DNA of 64,000 bases from Chrysopilus asiliformis (GCA_964034945.1 OZ035960.1:34998179-35062178); one strand, 5' to 3'. Shown: positions 36,335-48,753, numbered from the stretch's first letter. Program-made: numbers and translations. Notes: generated by a model from the sequence alone, not told the origin.

Positions 36335-36697
36335 AATTGTCAATCTGGCACTTATTGAAAACCCGTATGGTGATATTCGTATCATAATTTGAGCAGTTGT
36401 ACCAAAATTCCACTTTGAAGTTTCCAAATAGATTTTTTTAAATTTATTCCAATCGGATTTTGATGTATGGGAGTTTTATGTAGAATCATATCCTAAATAA
36501 CTTTTGTTCTTGCACTTTTTTGATAAGATACACCGTTTTTGAGATATTCACAAAAAAACGTTTTCGTTCGTATGGGGGGTACCCCCCCTAATGGTTCATT
36601 TTTGCCCATGAACGAACTTAGCCTCGCATTTTACGAAAAACGGATCTGAGTAAAATTTCATGTCTCTAGCTTAATCCGTGCGCCCGCAATCCGCACC

Positions 36698-36890
36698 ACA
36701 GACGGACGGACAGACGGACAGACGGACAGACGGACAGACGGACAGACGGACGGACGGACGGAGAGACGGACAGACGGACAGACGGACAGACGGACGGACA
36801 GACGGACGGACAGACGGACGGACGGACGGACGGACAGACAGACGGACAGACAGACGGACAGACGGACAGACGGACAGACGGACGGACATG
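36698..36890 (+). repeat. GGACAGAC/GGAC microsatellite inside R1
   Basis: A mixed array of GGAC and AGAC tetramers at the same internal position as in the other R1 copies. The open frames across it are artefacts of the array. Confidence 0.88.
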
Positions 36891-37404
36891 CAAAATCCAA
36901 TTTTTTTATCATTCTAAACACACTGGTGTAATTCATTTTTGTGTGTGATGACAGGATCTTGGCGTTACAAACGGTAAGGCAAATCTAATATACCCTTTGG
37001 TTTCACCATACGGGTATAAAAAAAATACTACACATTTTTTTAGACGAATTTGATTTAAATAGTCCAATTAAAAAAGTCAAATATAGTTTTTCGTACACTA
37101 AAAATTCAAATATAAAACTTTACATAAACTTTTGTCTCAAACCGGTTTTAAAAAGAAAAACTTTTTTTTAAAGTCTAACTTTCTTCTATGTTCACAAAAA
37201 GGAATTTTCAAACATTCTGGTGTAATTCATTTTTCATATGACACGTTGTTCTATGTTCTGCCAATGACAATGAAAATTCAACCAGGAAATTTTGTTAATC
37301 AACACGATGATAAAACAAATCAATTTCAAAAACTTACCTAGTGTAGTGTTTTCAACACGCCCGATAAGATCTTATTAATGAAATGTTTTTTAATTCTTTA
37401 ACAG

Positions 37405-37513
37405 CGTTTTACCAGATTCCAATGATTATTTACAAGCCGGTTCTTATGATTCATCTGAGAATAGTTCCATATCAATTGAAAGTGAAATATTATACGACTA
37501 CAAGACACAATAA
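37405..37513 (+). other. Candidate terminal exon on the plus strand
   Basis: After TTCTTTAACAG a frame opens (one leftover base, then 35 codons) that reads VLPDSNDYLQAGSYDSSENS and ends YDYKTQ-stop. AATAAA overlaps the stop (37509-37514). The composition is protein-like, but no upstream plus-strand exon was found, so it is an orphan candidate. Confidence 0.25.
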
Positions 37514-38230
37514 AGCTATATCATGAATTACAGCAATAATATTTCCAATTAATTGGTGGTTTAGTATTATATTATACCTAAATATTCTCGTATATGCATC
37601 CGTAAATACTAATTATACCGACATCAGCCAACTATCCGCGATTTGTTGCAATGTTCACCGAATCTTCTATAATAGCTTTTATGAATTAATCTTAGTAATA
37701 TATGTCTATAAATTATATATAAAACGAATCTTTCTCGCATCGGAGGTTTGATATCTTGTTTTTCTATGCAAGTGCAAGTTCCGTAAAAGAATAATGGAAA
37801 TTTTTTTCAAGGCGATTTTCCAACAATTTAGAAATTGAATTTCTAGAAATGTGACAAATATAATAATCTGTCTCGTGACGCACATGACAGACATTGCAAT
37901 TAAAAACTTATTAGGTTATTGATTTTTAATAATTTTCATTTGATACCGAGAAATTTTCCAATCTTATAGTTTCGACTTTATGAAATTTTTTATCTAGTTT
38001 TCAGGGAAAAAATCTTCTTAGTTTCCTGATCTCGGTGGTATGGATACATGGAATTTTTAATTGGTCTATAGTGACTATTAGAATAAATAATATTAGAATT
38101 AAGGCACGTCCTACCGTAATCTTGAGAGAATTCCATAAGGTCACAGGCGACTGTGTGCTCGATGACTTTTCAAGTTGATCGTCTATATATGTATTCAATA
38201 GTCTTGATCGATATTGTACATAGAATATTA

Positions 38231-38357
38231 GGCCTTATCACAGCATCCGATACGAATGATTCGGATCGTAAACTCAATGTTGTTGTTAGTGTTTTATACC
38301 AACAACAACATTGAGTTTACGATCCGAACCATTCGTATCGGATTCTGTGATAGGGCC
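38231..38357. mobile_element. 127-bp hairpin MITE with TA flanks
   Basis: The arms are complementary over nearly their whole length: GGCCTTATCACAGCATCCGA at the left, TCGGATTCTGTGATAGGGCC at the right. The tip is a short loop in AACAACAACATTGAG/CTCAATGTTGTTGTT. TA is present at both borders, which suggests a Tc1/mariner-type element. Confidence 0.7.
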
Positions 38358-38663
38358 TATTAAATGCGAGAAACGCGTCAAAATTGCTTTAACGGTTCAG
38401 GAGATACCAGGAGAGGAGTTAAGTTAAGGAGAGGAGTCAATCTTATTGAGTATAAAATTTCCTTGGGTGAAGATCTACCCAATGGCGAAAACTACGTCTA
38501 AATTGCTTTAATGGTTAAGAAGATAGCAGGCGAGGGGGTAGGAAATAGGGAAAACATTGAATTGACGTATAACCTAAAACATACCCCTTGTTACTAAGAA
38601 CATATATTCGAAAATCGCTTGCCGCTAGGACTCATAGTTTGTCGGTAATGTTATTTTCAATTT

Positions 38664-39236
38664 AAAACATAACAAAAGCTATAATTGCCAATCTGGCAAT
38701 CATTGGAGACCCGTATGGTGATATTCGGATCAAAATTCGAAAAGTTGTACCAAAATTCCACTTTGAAGTCAAACTTTCCAAAAAGATTTTTTTAAATTTA
38801 TTCCAATCGGATTTTGATGTATGGGAGTTTTATGTAGAATCATATCCTAAATAGCTTTTGTTCTTGGACTTTTTTTTTGATAAAATGTACCGTTTTTGAG
38901 ATATTCGCAAAAAACGTTTTCGTTCGTATGAGGGGTACCCCCCCCCCTAATGGTCCATTTTTGCTCATGAACGAACTTGGCTTCGCATTTTACGAAAAAC
39001 GAATCTGCGCAAAATTTAAAGTCTCTAGCTCAATCCGTGCGCTTGCAATCCACGCCACAGACGCACAGACAGACGGACGGATAGACGGACGGACGGACAT
39101 GCAAAATTCAATTTTTTTGATCATTCTAAACACACTGGTGTAATTCATTTTTGTGTGTGATAACGGGATCTTGGCGTTACAAACGGTAAGGCAAATCTAA
39201 TATACCCTTTGGTTTCACCATACGGGTATAAAAAAG
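38664..39236 (+). repeat. R1 repeat copy (plus orientation)
   Basis: Full-length: AAAACATAACAAAAGCTATA to ACCATACGGGTATAAAAA. Its microsatellite is short (about 30 bases). Confidence 0.78.
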
Positions 39237-40521
39237 GTTACAGTAAGAAGCGCTTTCACATTTTTCGTAATTTCTTCAATTATTGTTAACACGATTTTTT
39301 TTAAATGTACCCTATGACTATTCGGACATTCAAATGAATCATTTGATACCTTCTTTATACAAACGGTCCGCTAGGACGGGATCTATACAGTCGAAAATAA
39401 AGCGAAAATCAAAAGGGTTACGGAGGTACGAGTATATATTTATAATCAATCAAAACTATTGTACAAGTTTATTCCCCGAAATTTCACGTGCAACTTCCAA
39501 TTTAAGTCGCAGCTAAAACTTTTTATGGTCTTCTTAAAAATGAAAACTTTTGTTAAATTTATTTTTGACAAACGAAATTTTAGGGACCCAAGAGATTTTA
39601 AGAGACCGAAAAGGAACGATTTTTTTAATAAATAACTCTCATACCGAGGTGTGGTAAGTAGAGAGTTTCCTGTAATTAAAATATTGTTTCACAAATAAAG
39701 TTTTCCTAACTAAAAACAACATTTTAACTAAGCTGTCCAAATTCAAGTATACATAATAAATTTTACACATTTTGTCGCATTTAACAGTTAACAATATTTT
39801 TAATTTAAACAGAATTACATTTATGTAGTATAATTATGAATTAGTAAATCTCAAAATGCAAATTTATTTCTAGGGCAAGTTTGTCAATTTTTCTATAAAA
39901 CTTTGATATGATTAATCATGGTACGCTGTTTTAAATGATTGGTCATTTCAATCTTTAATGTAATTTTTTTTTGGTTTTCGAATTAAAATTCTCAGGTATG
40001 AATGATTTTTTTTAATGAACACACGAGATAACTAAGGGAATTTTTTTAGTTACAGAGAGGAAAGTTACATACAATTCAGGGAACGTTAGACAAAACCGAC
40101 ATCCTAGATGATATTTGTTGCTAGATCAATATGAATGATTTATTGTAAAATATTCATAATCTTATAGGGTAAAGAATTAGATTCAAATGCTGCTTGGTAA
40201 TTTTACACAAATAATGTATTTTCGATAAAACCACAATCATGCAAATCAACGTTCATTTAAACAAACGACTAATTGCAACTCAATTCAATTTTCCATATGA
40301 AAATGTTAATTTCGCACCAAGCATAACCTGTTTCTTAATTTATGTTTTACCATAGATTAAAAGTGGAATGAGGCATTTCCGTTCCAGCAAACGTCCTGTC
40401 GCAGTCGTACAAGTAACGAATTTTGCAATAAAAAAAATTAGTGATATGAAAGATTATTGCTTGTTGTAAAAACAGTGCACACTCATCCAATATAGTGAAC
40501 TCTCAACATAATGGATGTAAT

Positions 40522-41243
40522 TTTTATACCCGTATGGTGAAACCAAAGGGTATATTAACTTTGCCTTACGGTTTGTAACGCCAAGATCCCGTCATCACAC
40601 ACAAAAATCAACTACACCAGTGTGTTTAGAATGATAAAAATAATAAATTTTTGCATGTCCGTCCGTCTGTCCGTCCGTCTGTCTGTCTGAATGATTTTTA
40701 TCATTCTAAACACACTGGTGTAATTCATTTTTATGTGTGATGACGGGATCTTGGCGTTACAAACGGTAAGGCAAAGTTAATATATCCTTTGGTTTCACCA
40801 TACGGGTATAAAAATAATTAATTTTTGCATGTCCGTCCGTCTGTCCGTCTGTGGCGCGGATTACGGGCGCACGGATTGAGCTAGAGACTTGAAATTTTGC
40901 GCAGATCCGTTTTTCGTAAAATGCGAGGCTAAGTTCGTTCATGGGCAACAATGGACCATTAGGGGGGGTACCCCCCATACGAAGGAAAACGTTTTTTGTG
41001 AATATCTCAAAAACGACGCATCTTATCAAAAAAGTGCAAGAACAAAAGTTATTTAGGATATGATTCTACATAAAACTACCATACATCAAAATCCGATTTG
41101 AATAAATTTAAAAAAATCTTATTGGAAAGTTTGACTTCAAAGTGGAATTTTGGTACAACTTTTCGAATTTTGATCCGAATATCACCATACGGGTTTTCAA
41201 TAATTTCCAGATTGGCAATTATAGCTTTTGTTATGTTTAAAAC
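40522..41243 (-). repeat. R1 repeat copy with a fold-back duplication
   Basis: From TTTATACCCGTATGGTGAAA the copy runs about 170 bases. It then turns back on itself, as the 40525-40690 segment reappears inverted at about 40695-40812. It then continues as a normal minus-oriented R1 through CGTCCGTCTGTGGCGCGG to GCTTTTGTTATG. Confidence 0.75.
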
Positions 41244-43252
41244 ATTGGCTGCTCTAAAAACTGAAAGTCCAAATTTCCTAGTGCCTCAAGAGGTAAGGAA
41301 AGTTTACAGAAATGAAAAAAAAGTGTAACGCGCGGGAGTTCTCAAATGTTGCAATTCATCCATGGTTCGCAATCCATGTAAAACTGTAGGTGCGAAGCGG
41401 GGAAGAAAATTGCTGTGAAACCGCAATTGAACAGTCCCAGCCTCAATTTTGGATGTCGCCCCATATATAGATAGAGAACTCTCTAACACAAGAGTTTGGA
41501 TGTGGGTCACAGATTTTTTTCGGAAAATAATCAATTATCATTAGTGCAAGAAGCTGTCCAATTAACATGTTCAATCTTTATGCTTTCTTTGATTCCCGAA
41601 ATAATTTATCCTAAAATTTTGAGAGAATTTCCTATTTTTTGGTATGAATTCCTATTTTATTTGGTAATCATTACAAAAAAATTTCACTGTCTCGCATATT
41701 ACAATTTTTACCGGAATAATTGCTCTCCGTGTACTGCAATCACAAAATCATTTATTGCTGGGTTCACGAAACTCTAAGCGGCCCTTTAATAAAGATAGAA
41801 GGCTCTTTTTGCTTGTAATGTGACATTTTTTAATTTGACATTGTTGAATATCCATTTAATATATTTTTTTAAGTATTTTTAATATCAAAATTACACGAAA
41901 TTGACAGGATTTAATGAAGAACCAACAACAAATTTATGTTGGCTGAAAATTTTCAGTTCATATTTCTGGCAGTGTACAAAAAGTAAACAATAACAAAAAA
42001 TTTGATTTCCAATTTTTGACCAGAATAATAGCCTATGCAAAATTCAAAAATATTCTTCTACTATCAAAATGCAGAAGTCTCAATAATAATAAATTTTAAA
42101 TGTAACTTGACCCTGCCAATTACTGATAATGGGCTGGACATCCATTTAGCTCAAAATCTGTATATTTATACAAAAAATCAATCTTATCTACGCTAAATTA
42201 TCTGAAACCAATACCAAAAGCAGACTCCCGCACGTGGTTATCAAACTATAGGGCACAGAAGAAAATCCAAATGCGTAGGAAATGACAATTTTTAAAATTA
42301 TAATATGTTAAAGTATAAAACATAAATTTTTTTTACTAGTGACTAAAACTTAATTATTTGAATGTTAAAAACACCTAAAGATTAAAAAAACAACAAAGAA
42401 AACAATTTTTGGTAGAATTTTATCAGACGAAATATGCAGACGAAATATATACATATGAGAAGTGCCTTAGCTATTCTATTTTTAACACTTACAGTGATAA
42501 TTTAATCACAACTAATCTTACTGTTAAAATAATTACATAATCACGTTATCAAAATTTCAACTAACCATAATATTTCTTATCACGTATTTATGTTTTTTAG
42601 TGTCTTACAGAAACCGTTATATGCACGTGCCACGTGCTGCATGCTGACACACGTGTAGAATTTTCACATTTGATTATTGTGTGCAATGTAATCTAATTCA
42701 GTCCGCAGATAATTTTCGAAGACAATTATCAACTGTGCGAAATTATAATCTTAACTGTGCGAAATTAGATTGAAGTTTAGTTTTGTTTGTTAATAATTCT
42801 ATGGTCACAAGTTATAAGGGCTTAAGTCGAATTTCTTTATTTTTCAAGAGAAGCATTTTAATATTTATGAAATTTTAACTGTTGGTGGCAAAGGGGTATC
42901 AAACCGAATTCAAAAACCTATAACTACAAAACGTTATGAAAAATAAGCTTTTTACGATTGGTTTAATCTGGTTTATTCAAACTTAATATTTTCAGAGAAA
43001 TTAAGGATTATTTTACTTTAGCCACTCTTTCAAAACTTTTTTATGTCTTAGAAATGGCTACAATCAATGGCTAAAGTCAAGTTAAGCCCCTAAAAACCTA
43101 CACCCCGATTTGAAAAAGAGGCTAAAACAGACTTTAGCCTTCTCGTTTCGGAAAAATTAAAACCGAAGAATGAACTAACTCGACTTAAGCCACTATTCCA
43201 CGTGCGAAAACGATCAAATTAATGCAGCTTCGCGCCCATAAGAGTGGATTAA
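41244..43252. other. Repeat-poor spacer, unassigned
   Basis: AT-rich apart from a higher-GC patch at 41330-41520. On the minus strand this patch reads SKIEAGTVQLRFHSNF and LPRFAPTVLHGLRTMDELQH. It is not recognised and has no clear splice sites. The rest shows nothing identifiable. Confidence 0.3.
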
Positions 43253-43877
43253 CAGCCCTATTCTGGCATTATGACTGGTCACAAGTCACAACTCGTTAGA
43301 GACGATCGGCTTGTTACTTTCTTTGTGACTGACCGAGTATTCCATATTCTTGGCGTTGGGTCACAAGAAACGTAACAAATAATTCACCTCAGTATAATTC
43401 CAGAATGGTGAATAAATTTGACAGCCGCTTTGTGATTATTTAGTTTAGTTCAGTTTTTGGTTTTGTTAGTTTTTAAAGTAATTTTAATATTTGTAAATCT
43501 GTGAAAATGGTGGAGAAAGTGCGTGTGTGCCGTGCGTGTTCAATTATAAAAAAAAGGTGGGATGTTATTGGAAACCTGAACATTTTCAATAAAAATTTTC
43601 TTATTTCGCAAAAAAGTCTTCTTTTTTTGTCAATTGACCAGAAATCGTCTCCGTTGTACTCTGGAAATATCACATTCAATTAAATAGTGCAGGAAATAGT
43701 TTCTTTTTGTCTTGTTTTTATCTTGTTACCTGCTTGTGAGTCGGTCACAGTTTTGACAGTAGCTGAGATCAGTCGAAATTGTGACTGAACGCTGAGAATA
43801 CCAAAAAGTCACAACTTGTGATTCACCTCGCTCTTGTGATCGAGTTTTGACTAGTGACCTTTGCCAGAATAAGGCTG
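43253..43877. mobile_element. PIF/Harbinger-like element with TAA duplication
   Basis: The left end CAGCCCTATTCTGGCA and right end TGCCAGAATAAGGCTG are inverted, with TAA on both sides (43250-43252, 43878-43880). A 3-bp TWA/TAA duplication is typical of PIF/Harbinger. The inner parts also hold GTCACAA-type inverted phrases. At 43507 a well-placed ATG opens MVEKVRVCRACSIIKKRW, perhaps the start of a lost coding region. The remainder is too short for a transposase. Confidence 0.7.
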
Positions 43878-43889
43878 TAAGCATATTTT

Positions 43890-44036
43890 ATGCGGCACAG
43901 ACGCGGCAACCCGTTTGAGCAATGCGCAATTATACATTTACTCATATAAACGCGTAGTTTTTACTTTCACCGGGTGGAAATGTCACCGTGCCGCACGCAC
44001 GCGTGATTGTGATATAGGCTTAAAACAAATCGCACA
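43890..44036. mobile_element. Partial copy of the GC-rich TAA element
   Basis: GCGCAATTATACA, ACTCATATAAACGCGTAGTT and GTCACCGTGCCGC...GGCTTA follow the order of the right half of the 58777-59215 element. It is diverged and lies next to the Harbinger-like element. Confidence 0.45.
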
Positions 44037-44317
44037 TTACAGCGTTTTTGTTCTGTACCAGACAATCTGAGAAACTTCAAGACCCTAAAGAAAATTTAAA
44101 ACGCGCGCCTAATATATTGCGCCTAACCGGAAATATGCCATTGTTTATAGTGCGTACTCGTTTTGAATAAGCAGAAATTAAGATATAACTATTCCAAGGT
44201 CATTCAGCAGTAAATATTTAGAACTGGGTGAGAAGATCTCAAGTGAGGAGTTTTAAATCAAAATGTCTGATGTCAACAGCACATGAATTTCTTATACAAA
44301 ATTTACGTTTGTGCTCA

Positions 44318-45545
44318 ATTTACACTATAACCCGACGAATAAAATATTAGTTTACATGAAAATAGGGGTATTTACTTCACATCGCAAAACCTTCGTAAGC
44401 ATCGCAAGCGTCGAAAACTGATTTTTTTTACAAGATCTTAAATATCTCGATAACGGTAAAAGATATCAATTTACGGTGAAAGGAAAAATGTGGAGAATTC
44501 AATGTCTTCAATTCTTCCCTAAAGGCTTTTTTAAAAAAAAAAAACCTTTAGTTTGCAAGCAATATTTATTTATAAGATTTTGCCTTTTAAACTATTATAT
44601 ATAAATTTTTTTAGGTAAAATAAATTTGTTCCGCTAGAATATTTGACAATATTTGACCAGATATTTTTGTTTTTTATCTCACACATGTAATTTTACCAAA
44701 ATATTGGAAATTTTGAATTCACCACACTGGATGTAAATACAATATTTACAGGGAAAGAAATAATTCCTATAAAATATTGTAATATATGGGACTTAATTTT
44801 GCCTAAAAAAGATTTTCCGTGCTCAGGGGTCGATTGGAGCATTATTACAAAAATGTCATTTTATCTGTCTGTCAGTCTGTATACTAGATTTTTCAAAAAT
44901 TAATAGAGCTAGAGCCATGAAATTTTAGAAGCATGTTTGGTTCTGGAATGGGACAATGGTGGAAATCCGTTCACTGGAAGTAACAAAAATGGCGGCTTTT
45001 TAAAAATCGCAATTTCGTTTTTTTTACTCCGAAACTAGGCGTTTTTCAGAAGTCTTATGTATGACAGATAAAATTGAAGACAATAAAATTTCCTATATAT
45101 TTGTTTTTCACTAGGATGCCATACCCCACGCCGTTATCGAGATATATGTTGTTATTTAAAAAATACCAGTTTTTTACCATTATCTCGAAAAATAACTGGT
45201 TTTTGGTACTCCAATATATGAGATAAATTGAAAAGAATAATGTTTGCTATCCTTTTGTCTTTTATCTTTTAGCGTTATTGGAATCCGTTATCTTTTACCG
45301 TTATTGAAATATTTTCATTAACATTTAAAAAAACAGATTTTTACAAATTGCTTGCAAACGGTTTTTAGAAGGAAAAAAAACAGTTTAAGGAGAAATTAAA
45401 GATTTTAAAATTCTCCACATTTTTATAATTTATCGTAAATCGATATGTTTCACTGTTATCGAGATATTTTAGATTTTGTTAAAAAAAATCACTTTTTTTA
45501 TATAAACTAAAATTTTATTCGTTGGGTTATAGTGTACTCGTAAAT
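44318..45545. repeat. R2 copy arranged as a fold-back
   Basis: CACTATAACCCGACGAATAA at 44328 is mirrored by TTCGTTGGGTTATAGTG at about 45517-45533. The ATATCTCGATAACGGTAAAA and GTGGAGAATTC phrases of the left arm also recur inverted at 45410-45475. The centre (44750-45130) is R2 in reverse, with GGGGTCGATTGGAGC and CTGTCTGTCAGTCTGTA. Confidence 0.6.
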
Positions 45546-45873
45546 ATACGCAAAAATATAGATTTTGTATAAGAAAGTCATGTGGTGTTCACATCAGATA
45601 TTGTAGAACACTATTTTTTTAAATATTTTTTGACTTTGATTTTTTGTTAATTATTTTAATCGGTCAATATCGAGCTAAGTTAATTTAACGTGAACATTTT
45701 ATGTGGAAATCTCAGATATGAGGAATTATGCGTAAAAACAATTCGTTTTATCTTTGAAATGCGATTCAAAGAATTGAATTCGCAGACACTATTTTACGTT
45801 GTAAAATTTTCAAATCCGCTATAAGAAAATACATGCAGGATGGATAATGCAATCTTGGTTTAAATTCACTTAC

Positions 45874-46021
45874 CTCTAAATTGATAATACATAATCCAAA
45901 TGTGCAATAATCCAATAAATTTAAACTTTAATTTGATCAAAATATCACTTTCTTGTAAATAAATTTTAAACTTCACAACGCGCGTGTTCAACACTAACTG
46001 AAGATCTTCAAGAATCGTCAT
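45874..46021 (-). other. Candidate first exon with start codon
   Basis: On the minus strand AAACAAAATGACG (good start context) opens 49 codons, MTILEDLQLVLNTRVVKFKI onward, ending at a perfect donor, TTTAGAG|GTAAGT, in phase 1. A TATA-like sequence lies about 100 bases upstream. Phase 1 could join the 22752 exon of the CD36-family gene as an alternative start, or it may be a separate gene. No protein similarity was recognised. Confidence 0.25.
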
Positions 46022-46114
46022 TTTGTTTACTCCAAATAGAAGAAACAATTTTGTGATAAGAATTTTGTAATAAAAACATTAAACAGATAGAAGTTGTCTT
46101 CTTTGCCAATCGAT

Positions 46115-46126
46115 GTATTATATAAG
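46115..46126 (-). promoter_or_regulatory. TATA-box-like core promoter candidate
   Basis: CTTATATAATA on the minus strand, upstream of the candidate exon with its start codon and strong donor. The evidence is arrangement only. Confidence 0.25.
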
Positions 46127-47195
46127 ATAGATGATGAAAAGAGCACACTGAGAAGCTGAAGCTAGTTTCTGGTAAGTGAAGGAAGATTGCAAGATTCAAA
46201 ATGTCACAATGAAGCTAGCCATCAATGGACATATATGCATCTTCAACATTTCTCTAGTCCAATGGAGCTATTGACCAATTTAAAGAATGAATGATCCATG
46301 CTAGAGATTCGCAAGCCTGAAAGTGGTAATTATGAAGATAACGGCTATGTCAAGTGTCATCATTGATACATGTTAAGTACTGTCAATTAACTGCGAGTAT
46401 GATTTGTCTACGCATTCACTTTCCCTTAAGCATATCAGTTCAAATAATCGTGATTTGTAGCATTGTTAGATGCTGATATTTCTATTCATAGATTCGACAC
46501 ATTTCTCCAATCGAATGAATGAATGAACGCATTATTTAGATATGCGGAAGACGTAACAAAATCGAATATGTTTTTGTGGTTTTTTGATAACGAATTAATC
46601 GCAATTGTTTGTTATCAGACATTTTTGTAATAAAAAGTTTATTACTTGAGATTTTGGAGGCTCAATAGTGAGAAAAAGTGTGGCGGAGCTGAATATTACG
46701 CAGGTTGGTGTCTATCTCAGTGGCGTAGCAAGGCTTGATGTAGCACGATACGGAAATCGGAAAATTTGAAAATTTCAAGTTAACAATTTCAAGTTGTTTT
46801 TGTTATATAACCAAAAAGTTTATTTGTACAAACGGCCAATAGAAAAGCTCTGTTCAAGGGAAAATATAGCTTAACCCACCGAGCGGTGAGAGGATACCTT
46901 TCTTACATTCGTAAAATTAAACTCAATATGATGAAAAATTGGGTATTACTACAAAAACACTTGAAAACACGAGAACTAATTGAGGCATAAATTTTAGATT
47001 TTGCACAGAACAGGTCTCCATTCCCATCCGAAAATCGAAAAAAATTGAATCACTCCTCCGTCCTTCATACAAATAGAAAAGATTTCTGCATTTTTTTTTT
47101 TGCTTTAGAAAACAAAGCATGTCTTCGATGAGAATCAAGAAATCTGATCCGGGCTAAAAATTATTGTATTACATATGCGCCGCAGGTTAAATATT

Positions 47196-47597
47196 TTTAT
47201 ACCCGTATAGTGAAACCAAAGGGTATATTAACTTTGCCTTACCGTTTGTAACGCCAAGATCCCGACATCACACAAAAAAAAATGAATTACACCAGTGTGT
47301 TTAGATTGATAAAAAAAATCGTACCCCTCATACGAACGAAAACATTTTTTGTGAATATCTCAAAAACGGTGTATCTTATTAAAAAAAAGTGCAAGAACAA
47401 AAGTTATTTAGGATATGATTCTACATAAAACTCCCATACATCAAAATCCGATTGGAACAAATTTTAAAAAATCTTATTGGAAAATTTGACTTCAAAGTGG
47501 AATTTTGGTACAACTGTTCGAATTTTGATACGAATATCACCATACGGGTTTTCAATAATTGCCAGATTGGCCATTATAGCTTTTGTTATGTTTTTAA
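47196..47597 (-). repeat. R1 repeat copy, internally deleted
   Basis: TTTATACCCGTATAGTGAAA to GCTTTTGTTATG, but the microsatellite and CGTAAAATGCGAGG part are missing. The sequence passes from GTGTGTTTAGATTGATA straight to GTACCCCTCATACGAACG. Confidence 0.72.
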
Positions 47598-47707
47598 ACA
47601 TAATGCGGTGTAGTAAATTAAATCCGGAGCTTCGTAATTTCTTTCCGACAAAATAGCTTCATTTTTCGGGCCTTTTTCAAAATTTTTGAAAACCTGCAAC
47701 TGAAATT

Positions 47708-48020
47708 ATAAACATAACAAAAGCTATAATTGCCAATCTGGCAATCATTGGAGACCCGTATGGTGATATTCGTATCAAAATTCGAACAGTTGTACCAAAA
47801 TTCCACTTTGAAGTCAAACTTTCCAATAAGATTTTTTTAAATTTATTCCAATCGGATTTTTATGTATGGGAGTTTTATGTAAACATAAATAACTTTTGTT
47901 CTTGCACTTTTTTGATAAGATGCCCAATTTTTGAGATATTCGCAAAAAACGTTTTCGTTCGTATGGGGGGTACCCCCCCTAATGGTCCATTTTTGCCCAT
48001 GAACGAACTTGGCCTCGCAT
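47708..48020 (+). repeat. R1 repeat copy, truncated at the 3' side
   Basis: It begins AAACATAACAAAAGCTATAA and stops after GAACGAACTTGGCCTCGCAT, where unrelated sequence starts. With the preceding copy it forms an inverted pair about 110 bases apart. Confidence 0.72.
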
Positions 48021-48039
48021 TTAGCCTTTCAAACCGCTA

Positions 48040-48230
48040 ATGTTGTCCTCTAGCACAATTCTTCGGGTATGACTACTTTTCTTTCTCAACTGCATCCGCC
48101 AGCCAATGTCCGATTCTAACCGGCCTATCATTACAGAACCTGCAAGTCCTTTCCTCTTCCCATTTACATCTTTCTCAGTCTCTTTCCCCATTTCCGCATC
48201 TAAATTTTGCCAACAATTTTATTTCCACTC
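48040..48230 (-). pseudogene. Remnant of a non-LTR retrotransposon reverse transcriptase 3' part
   Basis: On the minus strand the phrases LLAKFRCGNGER and, in a shifted frame, CKWEEERTCRFC can be read. They resemble the C-terminal (F)RCGN.ER...W.EEERRC..C region of insect non-LTR elements. Frameshifts and stops break it. The C-rich plus strand stands out from its surroundings. The assignment is from memory of the motif. Confidence 0.4.
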
Positions 48231-48753
48231 CCTTTTTTAAAAAAAATCTGGGAAGATCGATGGTATAAACATTTCTTTATGTCATTCATTCAGTTTATTG
48301 TAGACGTTTGTCCTCTCCATATCTCTGTACATAACTTTAACCCATATTTCTGCCCCAGATTGCTTTCCCCCCAAAATCCAATCAAACCACGACGGGCACG
48401 CGAATCAACAAACTTTCCATCCATTTTAAATTGTCACTGTTTTGTATGATGGACCGAAAATTGTCGCCCTCAAACCGTGCCCCCTCGTCAATTGACTTAT
48501 CTACTCCACTGAACTATCTATTAAGTCATATAAGTTTTTTTAGTGTTTTCGTCCTTGACTTCCAGAGAACATTTGAAGTGTAAAAAGCCATGGTAAAATT
48601 GATTATAATTTTTTTATAAACATATTAAGAAGCGACTACAAAACTGGCCTTGATATTCAAATTTTTGTAGAGTAGAAATAACGAATATGACTTCATTTAG
48701 AAGCGAAAAAAAGATGGAAATTTCCAGAAAATTACTGATATTATAATATATAA

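Larger units (their letters stand above)
36066..37022 (+). repeat. R1 repeat copy with a nested element
   Basis: It starts AACATAACAAAAGCTATAAT and is interrupted at once by the 36089-36334 element. It resumes GTCAATCTGGCAC, carries the microsatellite (36698-36890), and ends ACCATACGGGTATAAA. Confidence 0.8.

Noticed and set aside
36658..36936. Similar TDRR/CPSVRLSV open frames
   Set aside because: Same microsatellite artefact inside an R1 copy.
40757..41029. Open frame MIRCVVFEIFTKNVF...
   Set aside because: A frame through R1, repeated with changes at 38.9 and 50.9 kb. It follows the repeat, not a gene.
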